From assembly GCF_041227145.1 (NCBI RefSeq), contig NZ_JBGFSP010000003.1, forward strand, positions 372,001 through 436,000: DNA of 64,000 nucleotides, in the 5' to 3' direction. Below, one piece after another: positions 8,086 through 14,666 of this stretch (the first letter of the stretch is position 1; each line of letters starts with the position of its first letter). This DNA comes from Bacteroides sp. AN502(2024) (GTDB lineage: Bacteria; Bacteroidota; Bacteroidia; Bacteroidales; Bacteroidaceae). The translations under genes were made by a program, and so were the position numbers. The notes beneath the pieces were generated by a model, which saw only the letters and a program-made list of their open reading frames with translations, ran no database searches and had not been told where the DNA came from.

Positions 8086-8096
8086 CACACGCCTCC

Positions 8097-8468
8097 TTAT
8101 CTCAATGCCGATGCCCAGTTTTGAATGCTTGGAATTTCTTTTACACAAACATTCTCATAACGACGAACTTTCTTTCCCTTGTGGTAAACATCGCAGCCGC
8201 CGTCCTCGCGTGAGAATTCCAGCAACGTGTCGTTGGGCAGATACTGCCGCATGTAACCGTCAGCGTCATGCAGCGTCTCTATTTCTGGTATCTCCACCAT
8301 GACGATGCCGCCACGGTCCATCGCCAACTTACGGATTTTCTTTGCCAAGTCGGTACCGCCACGGCGGTCATCGAATCTGATGGCGTTGAACACACTCTTC
8401 TCGCTAATCCCGAAAGCTTTCATGATGAATTCCCGGTCTTCTTTCGTAATGTGGATGTACTTTTTCAT
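8097..8468 (-). CDS. Early phage protein upstream of the transposase (123 aa)
   Basis: A 123-residue protein with an N-terminal helical part (ITKEDREFIMKAFGISEKSVFNAI) that resembles a DNA-binding helix-turn-helix, and a beta-rich C-terminal half ending DVYHKGKKVRRYENV. Immediate position before the transposase is where Mu carries the small DNA-binding regulator ner, so a regulatory role is possible. I do not recognise the family, and the protein is longer than Ner. It ends 11 bases before the transposase ATG. Confidence 0.6.
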   Translation of the reverse strand: MKKYIHITKEDREFIMKAFGISEKSVFNAIRFDDRRGGTDLAKKIRKLAMDRGGIVMVEIPEIETLHDADGYMRQYLPNDTLLEFSREDGGCDVYHKGKKVRRYENVCVKEIPSIQNWASALR

Positions 8469-8496
8469 TGCTCACTCATTTTAATGTTAATACTTG

Positions 8497-8521
8497 TGGA
8501 GTGCTGGGAGTCGAACCCAGA
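8497..8521 (-). other. tRNA T-arm-like fragment in an early-operon gap
   Basis: On the minus strand the segment reads CTGGG-TTCGACT-CCCAG followed by CACTCCA. This is a perfect 5-bp T-stem with a consensus T-loop and acceptor-like 3' end. No matching 5' acceptor, D-arm or anticodon stem is present upstream, so it is not a complete tRNA. It lies between the stop of the 144-residue gene (8559) and the leader of the 123-residue gene (8468). It may be a relic of a tRNA 3' end or a chance match. Confidence 0.45.
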
Positions 8522-8558
8522 TGGCCGCAGCCACGCAGTCCGTGCCGCCCCTGTCATA

Positions 8559-8993
8559 TCACTTTGATGCCTCGACTGCTGATATGATGTATTTCTTGTC
8601 CTCTTCCCAAAGCGGCAGATCCATGCGCAGCTTCATCAGCGTCACCTCACGCTGCCCGATGAGTTTCACCGCTTCCCTATAAAAATCGGTATCCTCGTAA
8701 GCGCAAGCCTTACCGATAAGAAACTCGGCGAGTTCCCACTTTTCATCTTTCACTGTCTTCTTCAGTAAGCTAAGTTCGGCATCCTGTACGCCGACATGCC
8801 GCCCGATCTCCTTCAGGCATTGACGCAACTCTATATGGTCGTTGGCACCATCGTAGGCGCACATCGACCGCACTTCCTTGCAGAACTCAGCCTTGCCCAT
8901 ATTCCCGGCTGCCATGTAGAGGTTCTCCACAAACCTGTAATCTTCGTCTGTAATCAATCGCCGTGTAAGCTCTTCAAATTCTTTCTTTGTCAT
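8559..8993 (-). CDS. Early phage protein (144 aa), all-helical
   Basis: A helical protein with repeated short helices (YRFVENLYMAAGNMGKAEFC, ELRQCLKEIGRHVG, WELAEFLIGKACAYED), suggestive of an alpha-solenoid-like fold. The frame extends to 9065 but the ATG at 8993 follows a leader shared with neighbouring early genes (GAGTAAT...AAAATAAGTGAG), so I place the start there. No family recognised. Position in the early operon suggests a regulatory or host-takeover function. Confidence 0.6.
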   Translation of the reverse strand: MTKKEFEELTRRLITDEDYRFVENLYMAAGNMGKAEFCKEVRSMCAYDGANDHIELRQCLKEIGRHVGVQDAELSLLKKTVKDEKWELAEFLIGKACAYEDTDFYREAVKLIGQREVTLMKLRMDLPLWEEDKKYIISAVEASK

Positions 8994-9015
8994 GATCTCA
9001 CTTATTTTATGGCTA

Positions 9016-9231
9016 TTACTCTGCATTTTCCACTCTGAAAGGAAAGTTCCTATCTGTAAGCACACGCTTTACAAACCCCAAATCGTATCTATCGGCCGGA
9101 AAAAACACCGCTTGACAGTCCACTCATGGATAAGCTGTGATGGCTGTTGTCTCTGTTATTTTTCTGACCAGCCCGTTAAGGGATTCCACGGTTCCAGTTG
9201 TAGCTTGCGCTATAATCACTTTTGCCTTCAT
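9016..9231 (-). pseudogene. Small early phage gene interrupted by an in-frame TGA
   Basis: The frame starts at ATG 9231 and reads 35 codons (beginning MKAKVIIAQATTG, ending ITAYP) to a TGA at 9124-9126. It then continues in the same frame for 35 more codons (VDCQAVFFPADRYDLGF to RVENAE) and ends in TAA at 9016. Changing the TGA to TGG would give one 71-residue protein. The ATG has the same leader as its operon neighbours. A nonsense mutation is the simplest reading, although re-initiation at the GTG directly after the stop is possible. Confidence 0.55.
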
Positions 9232-9253
9232 TGTCTCACTTGTTTTATTGTTG

Positions 9254-9457
9254 TTAATACTCTTTGATTATCGGTTTCAGGCTGCAACCGTAGCAGGTCA
9301 TCAGACGGTAGATCATGTTCTTCACGTAGGATTCAGGTGCGCTGAACACGATGCCGTCCTCCTCATTGTAGTGGAATGAAACACCGTCCGACATCAGCAC
9401 GAACGCAACTTTGTGTTTCACGCTCTGGGTTTTCCACTCTTTAATCTCGTCGTTCAT
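9254..9457 (-). CDS. First gene of the leftward early operon (67 aa)
   Basis: A 67-residue protein (KHKVAFVLMSDGVSFHYNEEDGIVF) that I do not recognise. It contains two Cys in MTCYGCS near the C-terminus. It is the first gene downstream of the predicted early promoter at 9535-9565, so it would be the first expressed after derepression. The stop codon is embedded in the leader of the next gene. Confidence 0.6.
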   Translation of the reverse strand: MNDEIKEWKTQSVKHKVAFVLMSDGVSFHYNEEDGIVFSAPESYVKNMIYRLMTCYGCSLKPIIKEY

Positions 9458-9475
9458 TTTCTTTAAGTGCTAAAA

Positions 9476-9507
9476 TTCGTTATTCTCGCGGCTTTTTTGT
9501 ATCTTTG
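9476..9507 (+). promoter_or_regulatory. Candidate repressor promoter
   Basis: TATCTTTG at 9500-9507 matches the Bacteroides -7 box TAnnTTTG. TTCG at 9476-9479 lies 20 bases upstream as a weak -33 element. It would start a transcript near 9515 leading to the repressor ATG at 9591. Confidence 0.5.
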
Positions 9508-9534
9508 GCCGCTTGTTCTTTATTGAACACGTTG

Positions 9535-9565
9535 CAAAGATAGTGATAATTTTCAACCGGTCAAA
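9535..9565 (-). promoter_or_regulatory. Candidate early lytic promoter
   Basis: On the minus strand TTTG (9565-9562), a 19-base spacer and TATCTTTG (9542-9535) match the Bacteroides sigma-70 consensus. Transcription would begin near 9527 and run leftward into the early operon. Confidence 0.65.
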
Positions 9566-9586
9566 ATATTCGGGGATTATTTTCAA
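9545..9586. promoter_or_regulatory. Candidate repressor operators (direct repeat)
   Basis: GATAATTTTCAA at 9545-9556 and GATTATTTTCAA at 9575-9586 are direct repeats with starts 30 bp apart. The first overlaps the spacer of the early promoter and the second lies between it and the repressor start, so repressor bound here could block early transcription. Confidence 0.5.
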
Positions 9587-9590
9587 TTTT

Positions 9591-10280
9591 ATGGGAACAA
9601 TTTTATCAAGAATACAAGAAATAGCCACAGAAGAAGGGATAACTATCGGAGCCCTTGAACGCCAAATAGGGGCAAGCAAGGGAGTTTTGTCACGTGCCAT
9701 AAACAATGGTACAGACATCCAGTCTAAATGGATACAAACAATAGTTGAAAATTATCCCCGTTATTCCCCAAGATGGTTAATGACGGGTAGGGGAGAGATG
9801 TTTGATAAAGAACCGACAGCACCCACTAAACAGCAACCGACTATCGCCGATGAACGACCGGTAGCTTCCCCCGCTACAAAGCCGGGCGATGGCATTCCTC
9901 TTATTCCCATAGAAGCTATGGCCGGAGCCCTTACAAGTGAGCAGACTGTCCTTGAATATGAATGTGAGCGTTATGTCGTTCCGATGTTTAAGGGCGCAGA
10001 CTTTCTCATACCTGTAAAGGGATCCAGTATGTACCCCAAATACAGCTCCGGGGACATTGTAGCCTGCCAACGTGTACCAATGTCAGACTTGTTTTTCCAA
10101 TGGAATAAAGTATATGTCATCGATACAAATCAAGGAGCACTCATTAAACGCATCAAACCGGGAAGCGACAAAGACCACGTTTTAATCGTCTCCGATAACG
10201 AGAAATATGACCCATTTGAATTGCCATACTCAGCCATCCATGCCGTCGCGTTAGTTATTGGTGTCATCAGATTAGAATAA
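9591..10280 (+). CDS. LexA/CI-type prophage repressor with S24 peptidase domain
   Basis: A 229-residue repressor. Residues 1-60 form a helix-turn-helix (GALERQIGASKGVLSRAI). The C-terminal half is an S24 autoprotease with the nucleophile Ser in GSSMYP and the general-base Lys in ALIKRIKPG. An Ala-Gly in IEAMAGALTSE upstream of the catalytic domain is the probable self-cleavage site, as in LexA and lambda CI. This implies SOS-triggered inactivation and prophage induction. The open frame begins at 9513 but the ATG at 9591 starts the recognisable domain. It is transcribed opposite to the early operon, as expected for a lysis-lysogeny switch. Confidence 0.9.
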   Translation: MGTILSRIQEIATEEGITIGALERQIGASKGVLSRAINNGTDIQSKWIQTIVENYPRYSPRWLMTGRGEMFDKEPTAPTKQQPTIADERPVASPATKPGDGIPLIPIEAMAGALTSEQTVLEYECERYVVPMFKGADFLIPVKGSSMYPKYSSGDIVACQRVPMSDLFFQWNKVYVIDTNQGALIKRIKPGSDKDHVLIVSDNEKYDPFELPYSAIHAVALVIGVIRLE

Positions 10281-10513
10281 AGGCTATCGATTCGTATCCC
10301 TTTTCCTCCCCCGAATTATCCCATTTATCGGGTGTTCCCTCCCTCTAAAGCCGAACAAGCCACAAAACCGCCCCATCTACAGGCATTCACAGTGGTTTTT
10401 CTCAAAAATATGGCAGTTTTAGAGGGGAGGGGTAAAGCAATGTTTTTTTAATCCATTCCTAAAAAACGGGTGTTATACCCCACAAGCTATTTGTATAGCT
10501 CAAAACCAACTCT

Positions 10514-10571
10514 TGTAACCCTAAACTAAAAAAGATGTATCCCTAAACTGTAACCCTTAATGTAACCCTAA
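10514..10571 (+). repeat. Four TGTAACCCTAA-type direct repeats
   Basis: Copies begin at 10514, 10536, 10549 and 10561 (TGTAACCCTAA, TGTATCCCTAA, TGTAACCCTTAA, TGTAACCCTAA). They lie in the 396-bp non-coding segment after the repressor gene. The clustering suggests binding sites for a protein such as the transposase or repressor. Confidence 0.6.
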
Positions 10572-10596
10572 TCCCAAAATTGACCATTTTAGGCAC

Positions 10597-10623
10597 AAAA
10601 AAAGGGAGGCACAACAACCTCCC
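10597..10623 (-). terminator. Rho-independent terminator of the 79-aa gene
   Basis: Read on the minus strand, GGGAGG and CCTCCC form a stem with an 8-base loop, followed by a run of seven T. It lies downstream of the leftward gene ending at 10677. Confidence 0.7.
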
Positions 10624-10676
10624 GTAAAGACATCGGCAAAACGCCGTTTATATTGCGTTCTAAGCCCGTTGAAACA

Positions 10677-10916
10677 TCAGCCTTCAGAATGGCCGCAGGA
10701 ACCGCAGGAAATAAGCGTAGATTGCTTTATTATAGCCCTTTTCGTGCATACCGTACCATTGCCGGACAGCCCTGCGTGTAGCAGGTAATTCTTCGTTGCG
10801 CCAACCTGTTCAGCCGTCAAAACAGTATAAACCGCTGAAATACTACTGAAATACCAGTCTTTTCGCTTTGTCCCGTCTATTGCGTGCGTCAGATGCACAT
10901 GTATAACCTTTGCCAT
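10677..10916 (-). CDS. Small phage protein near the prophage end (79 aa)
   Basis: A 79-residue protein (MAKVIHVHLTHAIDGTKRKDW at the start) with AEQVGATKNYLLHAGLSG in the middle and a CGSCGHSEG tail. The CxxC-H tail could bind zinc. I recall similar small proteins in Bacteroides mobile elements but not a function. It is monocistronic, with its own terminator at 10597-10623 and an AT-rich upstream region. Lying between the repressor and the phage end, it may be expressed in the lysogen. Confidence 0.6.
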   Translation of the reverse strand: MAKVIHVHLTHAIDGTKRKDWYFSSISAVYTVLTAEQVGATKNYLLHAGLSGNGTVCTKRAIIKQSTLISCGSCGHSEG

Positions 10917-11000
10917 ATCTTTACCGTTTTATACCGCAAATATACTAAATAATCATTATATAGAATATATTTAGACTTTATTATTTTAAATCGAACAATA

Positions 11001-11021
11001 AAAAAAGCGGCTCAAACCGCT
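11001..11021 (-). terminator. Terminator shielding the prophage from host transcription
   Basis: On the minus strand AGCGG-TTTGAG-CCGCT is followed by seven T. It would stop leftward read-through from the RES operon before it enters the prophage. Confidence 0.6.
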
Positions 11022-11052
11022 CCCACTCCCCTACTCTGCCCCATCAGCAAAC

Positions 11053-11148
11053 CACGTAAACCCGATGTAAGCCGAAATAAACAGATCTGCAAACTCTCAC
11101 AGCCTCAACAAGCCTCACACGTAAACCAAAATTAAACCCACGTAAACA
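11053..11148 (+). repeat. Three CACGTAAAC repeats near the inferred phage end
   Basis: CACGTAAACC occurs at 11053-11062 and 11118-11127, and CACGTAAACA at 11139-11148. They lie 105-200 bp inside the inferred terminus, where Mu-type phages carry transposase-binding sites. No gene is seen between 10917 and 11284. Confidence 0.5.
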
Positions 11149-11284
11149 TTTCGTTTTGCGCCGCCACTTTTCCAAAATGCGCACAACCATTTGAACATCA
11201 AAGGTTTTCGCCACATTACACCCCACCCTACTTTATACGCTTCGTTCTGTGCCCCATACATAATATTAATCATTATGAATATTC

Positions 11285-12388
11285 TTAATATTTTATTCGT
11301 GGATTTACTTTACATAATGACAACTTATCGAGTTCAAGCTCCAATTGCCGGAAATAGTCATCTGTAACAGAAGAAAGATTCATTGGAGAGTGATTTGACG
11401 ATTTTATAGAGTCTGTTATCTTAAATTCCTTGCATAATGTATCACAATAACCGTGTTCCTTACTTCTTTTAATCGGCATAATTATATTTTCACTCATTGA
11501 TATTTTACCTTGATATAACGACTTGTGAAAACGCGTAGAATTATATACTATACCTTCATATCGCCCCTCGTATAATCTATTATCTTTTTCCTTAATGATT
11601 GAGTGTAACATCATTTGAGGTATTATATACTCTGGCTTAAAAGTATCCAGATTGTCTTTTTTACGAATATAACATGCTATAATGATAGGAAGCAACCTCA
11701 GATATTCTTTCGCACTTGTTTCATCTTTACAGTTTCTCCATAATCGTAAATCCATAAGATTGATCGATTGTTCAGCTTCAATTTTGGAAACGCAAAAATC
11801 ATCAAACGATGGCCTGTCCAACTCTTCCCAACAAGTATATATTGAACGGCACATATATAATGCTGGGAATCCCGGTAAACTGAATCTTCCAGTATTTGCT
11901 TTATTTCTTGACTGAAAAGGGACGTGGAACATTTCAAAAGCGAGGAAAGGATTTTTACCATTTACACCAGTTCTCATTCTGTAGTATTTATAGCCTTTCC
12001 GAATTTGATAACAACCAAAAATGCAAGTTCGCGCACCGAGTTTTCTTCTTTCTCCGTTCCACCATTTACTAATGGAATAATAGCTGGTAGCCATTGCCCC
12101 ATTCAGATAATGATTGAGTGCTCTTTTAATGCAGTCGATACAGTTTTTAGTATCTTCAAGAATATCCCTGCTCCATATTGAATAGCCACCTTCTCGAGAG
12201 TAGATTGCTTGATTATTTTCTAATAACGCGACATAACAATCAAACAGAGAATAGAGTTCTTTTTGATAATCATCCTCTTTCCTATCCCTTAGCCATCCAT
12301 CAATCTTTTCCGGTAAAGATTCAATATAAAGTTTGTATGCTTCATCTTGTGGCAATTCATCAAGATTTATTTTACCAATTATTTCCAT
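11285..12388 (-). CDS. RES-domain protein (putative NAD-degrading toxin or effector)
   Basis: A 367-residue cytoplasmic protein whose central part matches the RES domain: YYRMRTG near residue 135, then GRFSLPGFPALYMCRSIYTC with a following WEEL, and a later GIVYNSTRF. These carry the conserved Arg, Tyr, Glu and Ser of the NAD-hydrolysing RES fold. Known RES toxins are about 150-230 residues and pair with an Xre-type antitoxin; here about 125 N-terminal residues are extra and no antitoxin gene is adjacent. It is the last gene of a three-gene leftward operon, eight bases after the DUF4384 gene, and ends about 30 bp from the prophage. Enzymatic activity is inferred, not shown. Confidence 0.72.
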   Translation of the reverse strand: MEIIGKINLDELPQDEAYKLYIESLPEKIDGWLRDRKEDDYQKELYSLFDCYVALLENNQAIYSREGGYSIWSRDILEDTKNCIDCIKRALNHYLNGAMATSYYSISKWWNGERRKLGARTCIFGCYQIRKGYKYYRMRTGVNGKNPFLAFEMFHVPFQSRNKANTGRFSLPGFPALYMCRSIYTCWEELDRPSFDDFCVSKIEAEQSINLMDLRLWRNCKDETSAKEYLRLLPIIIACYIRKKDNLDTFKPEYIIPQMMLHSIIKEKDNRLYEGRYEGIVYNSTRFHKSLYQGKISMSENIIMPIKRSKEHGYCDTLCKEFKITDSIKSSNHSPMNLSSVTDDYFRQLELELDKLSLCKVNPRIKY

Positions 12389-12396
12389 ATTACTCT

Positions 12397-13272
12397 TTAC
12401 TCTTTTATCATTATCGTTTTAGCAACAACCCTCATCTCCTTATCCCTACCCCTTCCTTTAGCCAGCCATTTCTGGAAATCAGTCCATTCAAGTTGTCGTG
12501 GACGAAGTTCTTCGACAGACTCACTATTTGCTTTCACAAATGTGTTGGGCGAAAAAATGATATAAAGGTCATTACGCTCCTGTCCGACGGAACAAGTCAT
12601 CACATATTCGTCCACATCGTTGCGCTCTTTGGCAGGAGCATTGCTCTTCGAGAAAAACACATAAGGCGTATCTCGCCGAATACGACATGCAACTTCATCA
12701 CTCGCCCGATAAGGGAGCAGGCAATAAGCTGTTTGGGCAACGGCATCTACAAGATATACAGTGAGATAACCATCAACAGGGGATTGGAACCGAAGATACA
12801 GGTCGTCACCGTCCTTAAATTCGCTGCGCTCACATTGTTCTGTAGTGCCATTGCATAGCACCTGGGCGATTAAGTCTATTTGTGAAGCTGTGATTTCCCG
12901 GATTTTACCGTTCACTGTCACCGTCACAACAAGATGATTCTCCTCATAATCTATCTGATACTTTGGCTCGCCGATGGTCTCAATCCACTCACCTTTCACA
13001 TCAGAGCCTCCAATGGATTGAAAATCCACAACCGAATTTCCATTCTCAGTCCTGATAAAAGTAGTGTTGCTTTGTGAAACGAGCGTGCCAAACTCATCGG
13101 CAATGGCTTGTATCTTCGCCCGGTCTAATGCAACCAATTTGGCTTGTTCGACAGTGATATTCTCAGGCGCATGGTAGATGTATTCAGCACACACCCTGAC
13201 TGTCCGTTGGGCAAGACATCCCACAGACAGCCCTATAAACAGAGCGATAGACAAAAGGCGTCTGGTTCCCAT
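12397..13272 (-). CDS. Exported DUF4384-containing protein
   Basis: A 291-residue protein with a signal peptide (about residues 1-21, ending CLAQ) and thus periplasmic or outer-membrane location. Residues about 140-245 look like DUF4384 (GDDLYLRFQSPVDGYLTVYLVD, then RNDLYIIFSPN), a beta-sandwich found beside LPP20-type or caspase-like proteins. The N-terminal half (QAKLVALDRAKIQAIADEFGTLV) resembles the LPP20/FlgO-like repeat in which an Ala-rich helix precedes strands. It starts three bases after the LPP20-like gene stops, so the two are one transcript. Function is unknown; surface-lipoprotein assembly or stress sensing are possibilities. Confidence 0.7.
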   Translation of the reverse strand: MGTRRLLSIALFIGLSVGCLAQRTVRVCAEYIYHAPENITVEQAKLVALDRAKIQAIADEFGTLVSQSNTTFIRTENGNSVVDFQSIGGSDVKGEWIETIGEPKYQIDYEENHLVVTVTVNGKIREITASQIDLIAQVLCNGTTEQCERSEFKDGDDLYLRFQSPVDGYLTVYLVDAVAQTAYCLLPYRASDEVACRIRRDTPYVFFSKSNAPAKERNDVDEYVMTCSVGQERNDLYIIFSPNTFVKANSESVEELRPRQLEWTDFQKWLAKGRGRDKEMRVVAKTIMIKE

Positions 13273-13275
13273 GAC

Positions 13276-13947
13276 CTACCATCCTAAAAGTTCATCCAGC
13301 TTATTGTGTAAATCATCTCCTCTTTTCTCCAAATCCTCTTTTACTGCTTTTTTGGCAGCCTTCATTGCCATATCGCTATTATAGGCAATGCGGATTAAGA
13401 CCTCCTTGTTTTTATTGGAGAGGGTTCGATAGACCTCCATTACGGTAATGGTCCGCCCGATGCTTTGGGAGATAAAGTTTTTCGATGCCATGATGCTACG
13501 GGTGACAGACTCCGCTTGTTCCTGCGAAAGCTGTTCATTGGCTACCGTGTTTTCAATCAATGCGGTGACTTCTGTCTGGATTTGCCCGGCAAGATTCTGT
13601 TTTGCCAACTCCAAAGCCTGCATTTTGGCCGCATCGTAATTGCTACCTATGCTCATCGCCTCACCCATGATGTATTTGGGCAACATATTTTCATCATACT
13701 CATATTGCATCAGATAAGACTTATCAAGTTGTTTCTCTATAGGGAGTGCCCCCGGAACTGTGGTCCATCCTGACTTCTTTAACTGTTTAGCTTCTTTACG
13801 GGCGGCTTTTGTCGCCTTGTCGTTTAAAGCGGATTTAGACATTTTTGCTATAGCCTCACGTTCTTTCTTCAAATCTTTGACTGATTGAGAATAAGTAATT
13901 CCGCTTGCGAATAAGAAAGCGGTCAATAAGAGTATAAAATTCTTCAT
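13276..13947 (-). CDS. Exported LPP20-like protein
   Basis: A 223-residue protein with a signal peptide (about residues 1-20, ITYSQ). It continues with a charged helical segment and an LPP20-like domain around residues 85-200 (YDAAKMQALELAKQNLAGQIQTEV, then VMEVYRTLSNKNKEVLIRIAY). LPP20 proteins are periplasmic or outer-membrane associated and of unclear role. It is the first gene of the operon continuing with DUF4384 and RES genes. The only good promoter upstream lies in the putative invertible segment and currently points away. Confidence 0.7.
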   Translation of the reverse strand: MKNFILLLTAFLFASGITYSQSVKDLKKEREAIAKMSKSALNDKATKAARKEAKQLKKSGWTTVPGALPIEKQLDKSYLMQYEYDENMLPKYIMGEAMSIGSNYDAAKMQALELAKQNLAGQIQTEVTALIENTVANEQLSQEQAESVTRSIMASKNFISQSIGRTITVMEVYRTLSNKNKEVLIRIAYNSDMAMKAAKKAVKEDLEKRGDDLHNKLDELLGW

Positions 13948-14012
13948 AATGTTATATATTTATGTTTATTCTTACCAAGTTGATTTCGACATTTATTATT
14001 CACTCTCAATCC

Positions 14013-14202
14013 ATCTCTTAACAGGAGAGGGATTGAATTTGGAATATGTTTAAAATCAGGGTGTGAATTTTCATACAGCAAGTGTTTTCGCTAAACATTT
14101 TGTGCTTTTAGACATAATCCGTAAATTTCCTCGTAAAGATTTACTTCTATTTGCAACATTTTACTTATCTTTGTACCATAAATATCTCTCCTGTTAAGAG
14201 AT
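14013..14202. promoter_or_regulatory. Putative invertible promoter flanked by perfect 17-bp inverted repeats
   Basis: ATCTCTTAACAGGAGAG at 14013-14029 is the exact reverse complement of 14186-14202. The 156-bp interval contains TATCTTTG at 14166-14173, a Bacteroides -7 box 12 bases before the right repeat, now reading rightward. Inversion would point it at the LPP20-DUF4384-RES operon starting at 13947. This is the layout of Bacteroides phase-variable promoters. No invertase gene is in the window. Confidence 0.6.
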
Positions 14203-14273
14203 ACCGTATTTTGCTAAACATATTTCTTACAGATTTTTCAATATCATCTCGTTCTTTGAAGATTTATCTAAAT

Positions 14274-14308
14274 CGTTGGACTTTTCCGTGGCTTCCAAAA
14301 GTCCAACG
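14274..14308. terminator. 12-bp hairpin, possible terminator or element end
   Basis: CGTTGGACTTTT (14274-14285) and AAAAGTCCAACG (14297-14308) are perfect reverse complements around an 11-base loop. The symmetric A/T run allows termination either way. It may stop transcription from the invertible promoter in its present orientation, or be part of a decayed mobile element. Confidence 0.45.
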
Positions 14309-14437
14309 GATAAACTGGTGGCAACTACCATATTTCGCAGCATTTTGCTACGCCCACCGGATACAAACAAAGAGGGCTCACCGGTAAAATCATGTGGTCT
14401 TCTTCTCTCCTATTCTTATCTTTGCCTTCAAAAAACT

Positions 14438-14629
14438 CTTATAACTAGTTACGATACTCTTTTAGTTCTTGCTCGCTTCATACTCCCAGCTGACCTATTG
14501 GAGTGTTTTGATATTGTTAAAATAGAGAACACAGCTGAAATGATAACCATTCATTTAGATGAGCTGTGCCTTGAAACACAGCGTTTACGCCTTAAAAGTG
14601 TTTTTACGCCTTGTCTTATACGGATTTAG
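14438..14629 (+). pseudogene. ISAon1-family transposase N-terminal remnant
   Basis: A frame encoding LLVLARFILPADLLECFDIV, then TIHLDEL, matches the start of the ISAon1-family transposase N-terminal protein, in which LPADLLEYF and HLDE are typical. The match runs about 45 residues and stops at a TAG (14627-14629), exactly where the IS3 element begins. No clear ATG precedes it and no remainder is recognisable to the right of the IS. This looks like an IS-truncated relic. Confidence 0.55.
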
Positions 14630-14666
14630 GTTGACACCTTTTTAGAGACATAAAAAAAGAAAAATT

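Larger units (their letters stand above)
1..11255 (-). mobile_element. Mu-like transposable prophage, early-region end (continues left of the window)
   Basis: A repressor, a MuA-type transposase, a MuB-type ATPase, a Gam-like protein and a Mu gpG-like protein occur together and in compact overlapping order, which is diagnostic of a Mu-like transposable phage. The segment is clearly richer in G+C than the host DNA to the right. Early genes run leftward from the switch at about 9.5 kb. The right boundary is inferred from a change to AT-rich sequence near 11.25 kb, a terminal-looking TGGGGCA (minus strand, ending at 11255) and nearby repeated sites. The other end and the target duplication are outside the window, so the exact boundary is not proven. 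Confidence 0.85.

Noticed and set aside
8465..8557. 30-residue reading frame overlapping the tRNA-like fragment
   Set aside because: It is flanked by ATGA-type overlaps, but it would encode the translated T-arm and the shared leader of the next gene. It is more likely non-coding; not excluded.
8497..8572. Complete tRNA gene
   Set aside because: Only the T-arm and 3' tail fit. No 5' acceptor strand, D-stem or standard anticodon stem-loop can be formed.
9124..9126. Genetic-code reassignment of TGA to Trp
   Set aside because: TGA is used as a normal stop in many genes of the window, for example at 29-31 and 21485-21487.
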